This document shows positions 31,269 to 43,516 of a stretch of 64,000 bases of DNA, piece after piece. The stretch is from Coleophoma eucalyptorum. Lineage: Eukaryota > Ascomycota > Leotiomycetes > Helotiales > Dermateaceae. Location of the stretch: the NCBI GenBank assembly GCA_026120035.1, contig JALRME010000046.1, forward strand, positions 62,001 to 126,000. The letters run 5' to 3'. Within the stretch, counting starts at the first letter, position 1; each line of letters opens with the position of its first letter. The notes under the pieces are model-generated. The model ran no database searches. It worked only from the letters and a program-made list of their open reading frames with translations, and was not told the DNA's origin. A program made the translations under genes and the position numbers.

Positions 31269-33191
31269 ATGGCTAAAGCTCAAGCCTTCGATTGGTATGC
31301 GGTGGGGATTGCCGTTTTTGCCGCTATCGGTACATTTCTATTTGTGCGTTTTGTCTCCTATTTGGCGACCAATTCTGACGAGTTGCAGGGATTTGACACC
31401 GGTATTGCGACGACGACCATTGCCCACGAAAGCTTTCTAGAATATATGGGAAACCCGTCCTCAGCTGCCACCGGCGCAGTAAGTTCTTCTCCTTGGGAAT
31501 ATGAGTTCTCGGCTAATTTCCGTAGGTTGTCGCGACGTACATTGCGGGAGAATGTTTCGGTGCCATAACGCAGATTTTTGTCGGCGATCAACTTGGACGC
31601 TTGCGCTTCATGCAGATTATGTGTGTGATTGTGTCAATTGGAACGATTATTCAAACTGCAGCGGTCAATTTTGGCATGTACCTTGCAGGAAGAGTAATTG
31701 CCGGGTATGCAGTAGGAGGACTCTGTGGGACAGTACCGGTCTATCTCTCTGAGATCTCCGCGCCACACCAACGAGGTCTAATCGGAGGAATATCTGGATG
31801 TGGGATTAGTTTTGGGACTATGATGAGTAATTGGGTTGGTTATGCCTGCGGTTTTGCAGCATACGGGCCAGCCCAATGGCGCCTTCCCCTAGGACTCCAG
31901 GTCCCTTTCGGAATTATCCTCCTTATTGGACTTCTGACCTTCATGCCAGACTCACCACGGCAATTAATTCGAGCTGGTCAAGTTGAGAAAGCCCGCATCG
32001 AATTTATTAAGATTCGCCGCGATTTGGCTTCACATGAAATACACCAAGAGTTTGCATTCATGCATTCTCAGATCGATTATGAAATGCAGCGAGAGATCAC
32101 ATCATATCGCGAGATCTTCAGACTCTTCAGACACCGTGTTCTTGTGTAAGTGCACATTTCAACCGACAAAGACACTGCTAACTATCCACAGTTCAGTTGC
32201 TGTTCAGACCATGACGTCTTTGACTGGTACAAATGTAATCTCTGTATGTATTTACAATCCCAAATTACTCAGCTTGAAAATTCTAACTCTCTCTAGTACT
32301 ACCAAAGTAAGATCGCTTCATTAATTCAGATCGGCTTCATTAGCTAACTGTTTTTAGCGATATTATACAAATCACTCGGAATTAATGCCAAGACTATCCT
32401 GTGCCTTGCAGGCGTTTACGGTACCGTGGGATTTGTCTCGAATTGCATTACGACACGTTACTTGACTGATCAATGGGGCCGTCGAAAGTATGTATAATTT
32501 ACTATCCTGTCATGGACCACATCTAACCATTTTGTTAGGATGCTGCTTTCTGGTCTTGCAAGTATCATAGTCATTGAAATTTACTCCGCAATAATGCAGC
32601 GTGAGTTCAAAGATACGGATAACACGGTCGGAAAAGGCTTTGCAATTGCTGGGATCTTTCTCTACTCCGTTCTCTACTGTAAGCTACCCGGTGGGAATCG
32701 TGAAGAAGGTTTCTGACACTTCACAGACGGAATGATCAACAGTACAACATGGACCTACGGTGCAGAGGTGCTTCCAATCGCCCTCAGAGGCAGGGTTATG
32801 GGTCTCGGTGCACTTGGTCATTTTGTTGTCAATGTCGCCAGTGAGTACAGCTTTTCACAGATGGAATCTTCACTAACACCAGACAGTCACTGAAGCTGGC
32901 CCTACCGCCTTTGCAAACATCCAGGAAAATTACTTCTATGTCTTTGTCGGGTGTTCGGCCTTCTTCCTCGTCGTGGCATACTTTTACTTCCCGTAAGCAC
33001 ATACTTTTCAGCCTTGAAGCATTAGTACTGATTTTTTCAGGGAAACGAGAAGAAAGTCTCTTGAGGAAATTGCGGCTGCATTTGGAGACAAGGTTGTCCT
33101 GCCTACAGAGAATAGTGTTGCTGTAGAGGATGCCATATTTTCAGAAAAGGTTGGCGACGAACATATGGAAGATGTGAAAGCTACAGTATAA
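31269..33191 (+). CDS. MFS sugar transporter (Sugar_tr family)
   Basis: Ten exons: 31269-31343, 31389-31478, 31526-32145, 32192-32243, 32297-32306 (10 nt), 32358-32487, 32539-32678, 32727-32840, 32887-32992 and 33041-33191. All phases agree. It is a 12-TM proton-sugar symporter of the plasma membrane. Signatures in order: GFDTGIA in helix 1, DQLGRLRFMQ (loop 2-3), PVYLSEISAPHQRGLIGG (PESPR-like region after helix 4), PDSPRQLI at the end of the first half, TNVISYYQ in helix 7 (part of it encoded by the micro-exon), DQWGRRKMLL (loop 8-9) and FYFPETRRKSLEEI at the end of helix 12. The substrate is unknown; the ribokinase neighbour makes a pentose plausible. Confidence 0.95.
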
Positions 33192-34700
33192 GCATATTCA
33201 ATTTAGATAGCAGATTCATCTGGCCTTGAATTTTCAAAATTCTAGCCCAAGAAATCATACAAAGCATTTCAAAAGAAATATGACATGTGTTATTCATATA
33301 TCAAACATATTGGGGGGGGGGGAGGGGTTGCCCTCTATAAACATCAGCATGGTGATGTTAAAACTTTCCATGCCATGACTTTTTCATTTGTGTATATGAA
33401 TGATAAGAGTATTCTTACTCAATTTTTCAGAGATTATCAATCTCAAATTATAAGGCCAATACTCTCTTTGGACCCACTAGTCCTCGGGTGGTTCTTTTGA
33501 CTCGTAATGGAGATTGATGCAGTTTTTGCCGTGCGTAGCACATAATTTATTTTTGAGCATGTTTTATTTCACATTGGACAATGGCATAAGCGATGGTCCT
33601 GGTAATCGTAGCGAACAATGAAAGCTGTAGTCGATGCTAAAGCCCATTACACTGAGAAAACCACATACGGTTGCATGATAATTGGCCATCACCAAACCAA
33701 GGACAAGAGATTTTGTTATGAGTCTTGAGTTTGAAGGTTTCAGTTCATGCGGTTGGTTTTAATTCCTTAACACCATAAGTCCAACTCAGAAGAGTACGAA
33801 TAGAGCCCTTTCAGTTTACAAAATAACCTGTCAACACTCAAAACGAGTCCAGTGTTGTTAGAAAAGCCAGTATAGTATGGATTTATTCGATTTCAAATTA
33901 GAGATTTAATTTCTTTCCTTATTTCTTTCTTTGTTTCGTTCCTCTTCAACCATGCTGATCTAACGATTTCCGGCCCTCTTTTGAATTGAGGTATTTATTT
34001 CTGTACAAGTATGAATTAGTTGGGCTGTAACTCATGATAGGAAATAACCCCTCCACTTTTTAGCTCAACCTACTTTTTCTCTGCCCAATCCATCACAAAG
34101 AACGCTATGAGGAGCGGCGGCACAACATAGAGGAACTGATCCTTGGACCGCCGAGCAGTATTGAATATAGCGTTATGGCCAGCCCCCGCAAATGGCCTCA
34201 GCCGGTTTGAACACACGGCATATATGGTTATGCCTTTCTGCTTTGGAATTCCTATAGATCGGAATGTAAGTATAAGGGACTACTACATCTATATAGATTG
34301 GGTGCTATGTCACTTTTGTGGCCCCAGCAGTAGACAGGTATCCTAGGATAGCGGTTGTTAGTGCCTGGAGGTGGGAAACAGAGCAGGTGACGGGACAAAC
34401 TTTTGACGCGGAAGATCTTGATCGTATTCCATATTATGAAAGGCCACTGAACTGCGTAAGCCTTAAGAATGATAGCAGTTCCAATGAAGAATCCGATGAA
34501 GGCATGAGTCTGGATTTATAGGCAGATACATCTTGAGGAGCATGACAAGCGAGTCTTCGTCGCATAAGATAGCACACTCAATGCCTGCAAATTCTGCGGA
34601 GTCTAATCCCAAAACAGAAGCCTGCACGAAACATCTGATTCCTTGCTGACGGAATGCAACCTGGGCCAATAAGCAAGTTCGTTCTAAGTGGTGTCATCAC
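33192..34700. other. Intergenic, 1.5 kb
   Basis: AT-rich region between converging genes, with an 11-base G run at 33312-33322. Short frames at 33285, 34143 and 34318 have no recognisable family. Nothing else is seen. Confidence 0.55.
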
Positions 34701-35771
34701 TCAACCAGAGCCCAGGACGTCTAATGCCTTCCTGTTGTAGTACATGATTAAGAGCATTCTCTGGAACAACCCCTCCTTCTTGATCCCAGATATATCATGA
34801 TATCCCTGGATAAATTCATGAAATGAGACCAAAACCTCAGGCGCGCCACCATGCGTTGAGACTTCCGATTTCCAGGCATTTTCAGTCATCGCTTCCCACA
34901 ATCCATTCCTAGCGTCAAAAGGCAAGGCCTCGAGAAAAGGCTGGTAGACACAATATCCACAGCTTGCAATAGTAACGGCGCCTCTTATCATAGCACACGC
35001 GATTATGCTCCTGCGTGCACTCTCAGCCACCAACCAACTCTGCCACTGGCAGTCGGGGTTTGTCTGTGACTTCTGAGCAGAAGTCCACAGGTGCCCAATC
35101 CAGATCATCAGAATATCTAGACATGGTCGAATTTCAGACATATGACGTGGTGGAAGGTTGTTACAGGAGTATATGATGATATACAGAACCAGTTCGTGTA
35201 GATGTGTCAGAATGTCAACGAGTGAAAGGTCAAGAATATTTGTCTTGAGTAAACTTTGTAGGTGTATATTTTGTGAAGGGCTCTTTAATCCGCTGGAAGC
35301 ATTTTCAGAGATGGATCTTTGCAACAGTAAAACACGTTCCAACCGAGCGGAATCTTCAGGTCGTCTCTGGTGTAGCTGAGAATGAACGAATGGGGAAGTC
35401 TGGCCTTGCAACATTGCTTTGGGTATGTTTGCAATCTGGGCCATGCCCGAGCCTAGGACATCGGGGTCAGGGATGACGCGGATTTCTGGTATGCTTAGAT
35501 GCTGATCCTGACTTCGCACATCGAAGAACTTCCTTGCGGCTTGCTCTGCCGAGATTATATCAGTGAAGACGACGAAGCTAGGCTTAGCAGGAACATCCGG
35601 GGGGGCACTATCGTTCTCGGCATCTGTAGAATCGACCTCGTTGAGGGGTTGATTCTCGTATGTGCAGACGAGTCCGTTCTTGAGGCATCGATTGCACTTT
35701 GGTAGCTGAGGCTCACATCGACGCTTGGCGCTGATGCAGCCATAACAAGCTCTGCGTAATGAAGTCGGCAT
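34701..35771 (-). CDS. Short Zn2Cys6 transcription factor
   Basis: A single exon, 356 residues from the ATG at 35769-35771. The zinc cluster begins almost at once: CYGCISAKRRC then CNRCLKNGLVC, perfect CX2CX6CX6CX2CX6C spacing at residues 9-36. An acidic linker and a helical C-terminal half follow (LVDILTHLHELVLYIIIYS, then SWLVAESARRSIIACAMIRGAVTIAS), typical of small cluster-type regulators in which the large MHR domain is reduced. The frame stays open upstream to 36002, but only with a TTG, and the added 77 residues have no similarity I recognise; the ATG next to the cluster fits known proteins better. The target is unknown; its neighbours are a sugar transporter and a NACHT gene. Confidence 0.87.
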   Translation of the reverse strand: MPTSLRRACYGCISAKRRCEPQLPKCNRCLKNGLVCTYENQPLNEVDSTDAENDSAPPDVPAKPSFVVFTDIISAEQAARKFFDVRSQDQHLSIPEIRVIPDPDVLGSGMAQIANIPKAMLQGQTSPFVHSQLHQRRPEDSARLERVLLLQRSISENASSGLKSPSQNIHLQSLLKTNILDLSLVDILTHLHELVLYIIIYSCNNLPPRHMSEIRPCLDILMIWIGHLWTSAQKSQTNPDCQWQSWLVAESARRSIIACAMIRGAVTIASCGYCVYQPFLEALPFDARNGLWEAMTENAWKSEVSTHGGAPEVLVSFHEFIQGYHDISGIKKEGLFQRMLLIMYYNRKALDVLGSG

Positions 35772-36590
35772 TACGAGGTTATTCTCAGATCCAATGGTTG
35801 CGCCGAGTGAAGAAGCAATACCTGTGGGACAGACAAAGCAGGTGAAATTGAGGTCTGAGCATGGTTGCAGGGTCAGCTGTAAAGGGTTTAGTCCCCACGC
35901 ATCCCGACCAGGGTCTGCAGCTACTCCTGCTGTCTGTGAGAAAACAGGCACTTTTAATGTACCGCCAGTCCAGAGCCATGAGATTTGGTCCAGATCTACC
36001 AACCTGTCTACCTATTGAATTCCCTGGGCAGATAGTGTGAGGTCAGGTTCGATGTATGGACAGTGTACTTTGCCACGTGACCTTTAACCGTTCGCTGGTT
36101 ACAGCATTTGGACAAAATGATTGAGGCACCTAGTCATTGTATAATCCGCGTCACGAGTACTCCTGATGTAATCTGCGAGGACTACCTTAATCAAGTTCTT
36201 TGACGCAGCATTCTTACCTGGTCGGTAAGTCTCGGATGTACATACACCAATAGCCGCCCGACTTACTAGCTATAGCATCAAAGTAGAAGTTTGTCGCACT
36301 GTTATTTCTCCCATGCAGCCGTTTATGCGGCCGAGACGGACCCTCTGCAATTTGGTGTCAAAGTGCTGTAGGCGAGGTACTCATCTGCTCCGTAAAGATT
36401 TGTATTCGCCGGTAGAAGGATTTCCATGTTACACTCTGAGTATGGCCACGTTTTCAACTGCCAATAGTTATAGCTCGAATTAAACCGCGAAAGGAAGCAT
36501 AGATAAGTAAGAAGAACAATATCCAAAAAAATTAAATTGTTTAGCTAGGCTCTCACAACTAAGTTTAAACAACGATTAGAATCCCCGCCT
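35772..36590. other. Intergenic / regulator promoter, NACHT gene 3' flank
   Basis: Includes a 77-codon open extension of the regulator frame (35772-36002), which may be leader or an alternative N-terminus. The rest is non-coding with an AT-rich patch at 36470-36560. Confidence 0.5.
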
Positions 36591-39500
36591 TCAGTATATA
36601 ATCTGCCACTTATCGCCATGGCTGTTCTGAGTAGGGGATGAATCATCATCGTCAGACTGCTGCACGAAAAGATCTCCATAGAGAGACCCCATTCCCCAAT
36701 CATGAGTTACTCTCCTTGTAGCCGAAGTCCCATTGTGTAGCCAACTACCTCGCGAAGCTTTTGGCATGTTGAGCGATCCTCCACCACACACCCATCCCTT
36801 AGGACTAGTTGGGAGACCTTTAGTTGGCATTGAAATGTTTTCATCCGCTTCGACGGTAAACTCCCAGTTGTCAGGTACAGCGAACGCAAGATGGTCCTTG
36901 TCGTCGGTTTTCGGCTTCCACTGCTGAATATCCCCATATGTCTGTATGGTCGCATCATGCTTGTACTGTGGCATCCGAAGCAATTTATGAACGAGATCAA
37001 TGTATGAACTGTTAGTTTTATCCCACCTTCCATGTCTCTGGTAGCTGTACTTCAGCATTTTTAGGCGATGGGCTACGTCTCTGGCTGTTGGAACGTCATT
37101 TATGTCTTCTTCCCCATCATTTCCTTCCACAATCATTCTGAGAATGTCTTCCACGACCCTCATCGCCTCACGATGATTGTGTGTCTCTGTATACATTTGA
37201 TACAACACATTCGAAACTTCCAGAGCTTTGGGGCCGAGACCACCGCCGACACGGCGGAGATTGTAGTATATGGTTTCCCCGAGCTTGAAGGCGCCAGGAA
37301 GATATTCCTTGTTGGTCTTAGACATCAAGAATCGAGCTTGGATGAGGCGCAGGCCAACATCCACAATGGTCTGTTTAGACCAATTCTTCTGGACCTCCCG
37401 AGAGGACCAAAGAGATTCGAGAAGATGCTGTCATCTGTTAGCGGTACTCATGTTGCTAGACTGTTTGACAAACCTCAAGGTTAGCATAATTCTTCTGCTC
37501 ACCCAGCAACCCAATGAGATTGTTCAGCTCGCTCTTATTCAACTGCACAAAGTTGACTTGTGCCTCTCTACAGGCCTGGAAAACGTCGAACATAATTCGG
37601 CGAGACAACTCCAACATTTGATTGCGAAGCTCAGCCTTCACAGGTTTCTCAAAAGAGTCCTTTCTTCCGCGGCCAGCCATGAGTTCGGAGAGTTTGAACC
37701 CCCAACCAACGTTATGGAAGTAGCGGTAGGCTCCTTGCTTGTGGATAAACTCGAAAGCACATAATGCGAAATCGTAAGCCTCTCTAGCTTTTCCATCATC
37801 AAGAAGTTCGCGGACCTTACGGTTGCTCGAAATTGAGGCTGCATTGCCAATATGTATGCACTGCGACTGCTTCCCAAGTTCCTCTAAGACAGTGGTAAAG
37901 AAGACAGTAGTTGTTTCCTTAGAACCTTTCAAGCACAATGCCCATTTTGTTGTGAAGGTATAAAGAAGCTCATGATAAATGACAGAAGCTTGCGCCACAC
38001 GGTGAGCCTTGTGGAGGTGAAGGTAGAGCTTTGCACCGTCGACAAGAATCAACTCGGTACTCTTTTTCGAATTGGTGCTTAGTAAATATTCTTCGTATAA
38101 GAATGATTCAATGAGAAGATCCGACATGATCCTGGAATAGCTGATCATCAAAGTGCCTTGAAGCACTTGTTCGAAGGCAACCAGAAAGACAAACGAAGAC
38201 TTCCTGATTTTGTGCTCTATCTTGAAGTCACAGTTTCTCTTGGGTTTCCACGTCTTGCAGACGGCCTCACCTCGTAAATCTTCAAGAAGTCTTTTCCCCT
38301 CATCAATAAGTCCACAAGAAATATACAAGTCGGCCAAAGATTTAGCAGCAGTGAATAGAGCTTTCGCCGTGGTCTTTACTGACAAGATTGAAACAACAGC
38401 ACTGACTAATAACATTTTGACTTTGTTAATGTTCTCTGCGCTGGTGACTTTGAGATAAAGCAGCACGAGCTCTTTCATAACCTTTAGAGTTTCTGAATGA
38501 CACCATCCTAGGCTGAGTTGCAGGTGTTCCAGACGCTGAGAAATAATGATAATTGCCCGGTCAATGGTGGTTGCTGATATTGATCCATAGCTGCAAACAT
38601 GAACATAGGCTTCAGTCAATTTCTTCTCTATTGTTGTAATCGTCGTCGTCGAGATCTTGATGGTAGATGATTCGGACGAAGTCATAGTCTTGGTTATTTC
38701 GATTACCTGTAAACATTAGCCACGAGCCACACCTTCTGGTATTCATGAATGGGAAAACCTACCCTCTCGTAGTACGTAATGGCTTCATGCATATGTTTCT
38801 CGCTGCGCATGCAAACGTTTGCTAGCTCAATCATAGCTCGGACTGATATTGAAGATTTGACTCCATAGATCTTCAAGCTCATCTCTTGGAACTGGATGGT
38901 GATGGAACGGATGATATCGTAAGCTATATGGCAGTGATACTCCAAGACATAAACATATCGGGCATATAAGGCTTCAATAAAATCTGCTTCGAAATGGTGC
39001 TCGTGATGATGATGTACCCAAGAAGTCCATAAGCTTTCGCAGACAATCCTCAGTTTTTGCCAATGACCATGTTCATAGTAGAACTTGGAAATTGCCATCA
39101 TCGCCTTTACCGCATCCTTGTGGCACCGACTATCCTCATTCAGAACGAGAATAATTTCCTCGTAATACTCATGGCCTCGGAAATGGCCGTGTTCAGTACA
39201 GATAGAGCCAAGTTTATAAAGCAACTTGATGGTGCGAGCATGATTTACGCCGAAATGCTTTCGAGAAGCAGCAAGAAGCTCCTCATAGACCTCAATCAGT
39301 TTATTCCAGTGGTGGTGGTCTTCATAGAACCTGACTAACACAGTCCAGGAACGGGTAAGGCGCTCATCATGGAATGAGCAAGAGTTGAAGCAAGCACGGT
39401 AAACCCGGAGGTATATCTCTTCAGCCTCGAAAAAGTGGTTTGAGCGATGGTGGCAAAGAGCAAGATGGATTGCCATCTCAACAGCTTCATAACCAAATTC

Positions 39501-42500
39501 TCTAGGAAGAGCTAAGGTTGTTCCGCCATGGATAACCATTTTCCATATGATTTCAAGAGTCTTTGTGGAGACTTTGATGGCTTCAGACCACTCCTCAAGC
39601 GATATATAGTGCGAGATTAAGCTGGAACAAATAGACAATGATTCTGTTGTAATACTAGTCCTGCTAGTGATGCTTCGGAAAACATCTTTCATAAAAGTCT
39701 CAGACTCCACAGTTGTTTTGGTAACGCTTTTAGTTGTACGTTTCTCTACCGTAGTTGTTGAGCTCGTTGTAGTAGTGACTTGGTGTAAAGTCTCCGATAT
39801 GAGAATTTCACACGACTCGGCATGTGAATGCATTCTGCGTGATCTGAACCAAGCACTGCACTTTTTGAAGACTGTGACAGCAACCGAGAAGAGCTCGACT
39901 GTACACATGATCTCCCCAATCAACTTCAGACGGAGAAATATGACCTCTGTGTCGAAATCGCACTCTTCATACTCGGTCCAAATGCAGATAAGAATGCTGG
40001 CCGCTTCTTCAAAGCGCTTGCAACGATGAAGAAATCGAACATATTCTATCACCACGTCGATCATAGAGATATGAATGTCTATACCAAAGCTTTGACGTGT
40101 AACTGAATGACAGCATTCCAAGACCTGGCTCCATAACATGATATAGATCTTCTCCGCCCCAAAAAGATGTTTTTCATGCTCTAGGCTTATTGCCAGCTCC
40201 AGGAAAGTTTTAATGCGTGTGATGTCCCATACGCCTGTTTCTAAAGTTGTACTGAAGATGTCGAAGTCGTATTCCCTGATTTTCTTCTCTGACTCGCCCT
40301 TTTTCAACGTGACATCTAGACGACCAGAGAGACCGCCTTCTAGCGATCCTCTCCCGCGACGGATGACCATGATTTCTTCTATCTCTTTCCAGATAGACTT
40401 GGCATGATGTTCTTCGTGAATACTGACATAAAGTTCAGCGAGAGTTGTTGAGTATTTGATAACGATGTCGCTAGTCTTTCCATATTGGTGCTTAGAAGAG
40501 AGAATAATGTATTTGAGAACCTCTTCTTTCCTGGTTATTAAATCTGTTCGTGTGGTCGTTTTAATCGTATTGCAAAGCTCCAGGAAAGAAATCATACATT
40601 GATTGGTGACATTGCTATATTCTTCGAGAACTGATCGGGAGACTCGAGATGCGCGGTAGAAGAACTCCAATGCTTCACCTCTGTCTTCAACCCGTCTGAG
40701 TAATTTCCCACAGAAAATCATTGTCTGAAGAACTGACTCGTGATTCTCAGTAAGAATGCTTTGCCGAATCTGCAGAGTCAGTTTATGCAGGCGCAGAGCT
40801 TCATAAGCTGAAGCGTTGAGATTGCAGCAATGCCCTTCAAGGAGAGTAAAGTGGACAGAACTTGGGAAAATTGACCCAAACTCTGAGGATAAATCCAAGG
40901 ATTTAGTAGTCTTATAGTTCTGGAACGTGGAAGTCGCCTCAAAATGGAGAACCCAGTATCGAGCAGCATAACCAATCAAATGATCCTTTTGGAGCGAGAG
41001 CTCAGCTTCTGCAACGTCAATATTATCAAAAATTGGGGTATAATCGTCTGTGAGACGAAATCTACAGTACATCAAGACTCTGTACATGAGATCTTGATGT
41101 GCGACATCCATTTTCGGAAGCTTCCCATCTATTTGCAGGTTGGAGCAGTACGACTTAATACTCTGATGGCGGTAGCGTACGACTCCATTTCGAATAGAGA
41201 GAAGTGGTGACAAATTTCGAAGTCGCTCTTCTGAGAAATAATCTTTCTTGGTGCCGACGATTTTCTTCTCCGTGTCAACCTGGGAGAGACTTTGAATTTC
41301 CTCAAGCCTCAATGGCCTCAAGGAAACCAGCAACCAAGAAAGGAGTTTCTTTGTGTGGCCATTTACTAGATCGATTGCTTCTGCAATGTCTCTGATAAGT
41401 TCTTTCAGCGTCTTCGGTTTGACCAAATGCTTCGCTATTTTCGTGAAATCTTCATGTGTCCGCTGACGCTTCAGCAACTCGCAGGCGAGGCTGATCCAGA
41501 GAAAGTTGCCATCAGCTGCATGAACAAGACTCTCTACAATATTTTCCTGGACACCAGTGTCTTGATCTACATAGTGTTGAGTTTGATTCAGAGCATGGGT
41601 CGCCATATGATGCAGATCACCATGCGTATGGTCGGAAGTGATCTTGAATTTATGGCTGCTAGACACCATATTACCATCGAAAGATGCATCTCGACAGAGA
41701 AGAATTGTTTTTATCTGCTCATGCTTTGAGGCAGCGTCTGCAATCCATAATGCAATTGTGTTGGGGGAAGATTTGTGTTTGGGAGTGAGTTTGACCTCAT
41801 CCAGACCATCAATCACAATCATTAGGCGTTTTTTACCGAGGTTGCCAAATCCAACAGATATAGCACGCCAAAGCGCCTCCTCGATTTCCTCGCGGTCTTG
41901 AGATCTGTTCGAAATAACGAGCGCAAGCTTCAAAGCTTCTAGCAGTTCAGCATCTCCAACGTTAATTTGGAGAAGCTGTAATGCAAGACTTCTCACGACT
42001 GACAAGGAGTCTGTGTGACCAGGCAAGTCTGGATCTATAAACGGTTAGTCAAGTACTTATTGGAGAGTGATACTCAATACCAATAGTGTAGCTTAGGACC
42101 TCATAGCTCATTTTGTTCAGAGGTCTTTGTAATCTCTCAATAATCCATGATGATAGATAGCTCTTGCCACAACCCATAGACCCACAAACAGCGAGCAAAT
42201 CTTTGCTGCCTCGAACAAATCCAAGGAGATGACTTTGGAACCAATCACAAGTGTACTCGTCACGGTAAATCCCTCCATTGCTTTGTTCCAGCAGAATTGT
42301 CTGAGCTGTGCTGTCATGTACAGTAAGCCATCTTCGAATCTCCTTCACATCTGTGATGTTCATAATCTTAGATTTCCACATTCCTTCGATTATATGCTCT
42401 TTGTGTTGATTGAAAGCTCGAATGTGGCTTCCAAAAATGGAACTGAAGTCTATTGTGACCTCTGACGAGGATATTGCGCTTATCCGCATGCTGTAGTTAA

Positions 42501-43516
42501 GGCAAATATCGCGGACTAACTCGAGGATGGCTGTGAAAGCTTGGCCAATGTCAGTACGTATGTGCATATTCCCAGACATTAGCTCATAGTGACGCAGGAG
42601 GAACGACAAGGAGAGCCCAATTTTGTACAACTGCTGGAAAGCTGTTTCAATCGCTTGTGCGTTCTCGGGACCAAGCTATATTTGTTAGCAAAGGTTGCAT
42701 TAGCGAGCGCATAATCTTGCAATACCTCAATCAACACTCGGCATGATGCTAATATGAGCTTCCCGGCAGCCTTGGTCTCGGGGATCGATGATCGAATAGA
42801 CACCTCGTATCCACATATTTGTAGTGCGAAGAATTCGGCCCATCTTAAGACCTTATCATATCGACTTCCACGCGCTGGCATATGGGCTAAGCGTTCTAAT
42901 TCGATGTAGTTAATAAAGCTCTCCAGCGATAGGCTGTCAATGTAGTGAGCATCAACGTGCTCAATCTCACGGAGCAGACAATCCCTAGTGCGGCTGCATG
43001 TTTCCAGGAAAACAGACCACTCTTGGCTGGCCGATAGATCAATATCATGACTATGTGCGCGTGTTGTTCGACCTTCGGCCACTGAATTCATGCTCGCAAA
43101 TCCTGTGTCAGCCTTACTAGTTTTTCTACTATGACTTGTAAGGTTGTATGGTGTGAAGGAAGGCCTGCGAGATCCATTATGTGTCGAATACGCTTGGCTC
43201 ATTATGGGGCTGCTTATGTCTCCAAATGTAGAGCTCGCAGCCTCAGAAAGGAGCTGAGCATCGACCATCTTTGCAATGGGCTGGCTAGAATCAACGTCCG
43301 AAACTGGAGGATATCCAGGGATTGGCAAGAAAATATCTTTGAATTTGTAGTCAGTTTCAAAATACCGGAAAATAAAATATATGATATATACTTACTTATG
43401 AACGAATCAGCACAATTGACAACGCGACGACTAAGTCTGGCGATCTTTTTACGGGCAGGAATTTTATGTGAAGATTGGACAGATACATTTGCTTCCAACG
43501 AAGAACTATTAGCCAT
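36591..43516 (-). CDS. Giant NACHT/STAND NTPase with TPR-like C-terminal half (NLR-like)
   Basis: Six exons, 43396-43516, 42726-43336, 42081-42675, 38763-42034, 37474-38706 and 36591-37427, with introns of 46-59 bp and fully consistent phases, give 2222 residues. The N-terminal 380 residues are helical (LERLAHMPARGSRYDKVLRW) and may be the effector or dimerisation part. The P-loop GSMGCGKS is at about 409-416 and Walker B (RLMIVIDGLDEV) at about 512-523, with a sensor-like KTILLCRD after it and winged-helix-like sequence (LLSWLLVSLRPLRLEEIQSL). The remaining 1500 residues are long helical repeats of TPR type (ALEFFYRASRVSR, EAEEIYLRVYRACF, EAITYYERVIEITK), interrupted by two Thr-rich stretches near 1190 and 1540. 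Fungal NLRs are signal-sensing ATPases in non-self recognition and immunity-like cell death; the role here is inferred. Confidence 0.93.

Noticed and set aside
33312..33322. G run as a quadruplex or origin element
   Set aside because: A single run of 11 G with no partner runs of sufficient length nearby; more likely simple sequence.
38689..38706. An 18-base intron to join two NACHT exons at GTAATC...AAG
   Set aside because: Too short to splice. Using the GTAGGT donor at 38762 and the TTTACAG acceptor before 38706 gives a normal 56-bp intron and the right phase.
39057..41901. Numerous plus-strand open frames antisense to the NACHT gene
   Set aside because: They shadow the long real coding exon and have low-complexity or unlike sequence.
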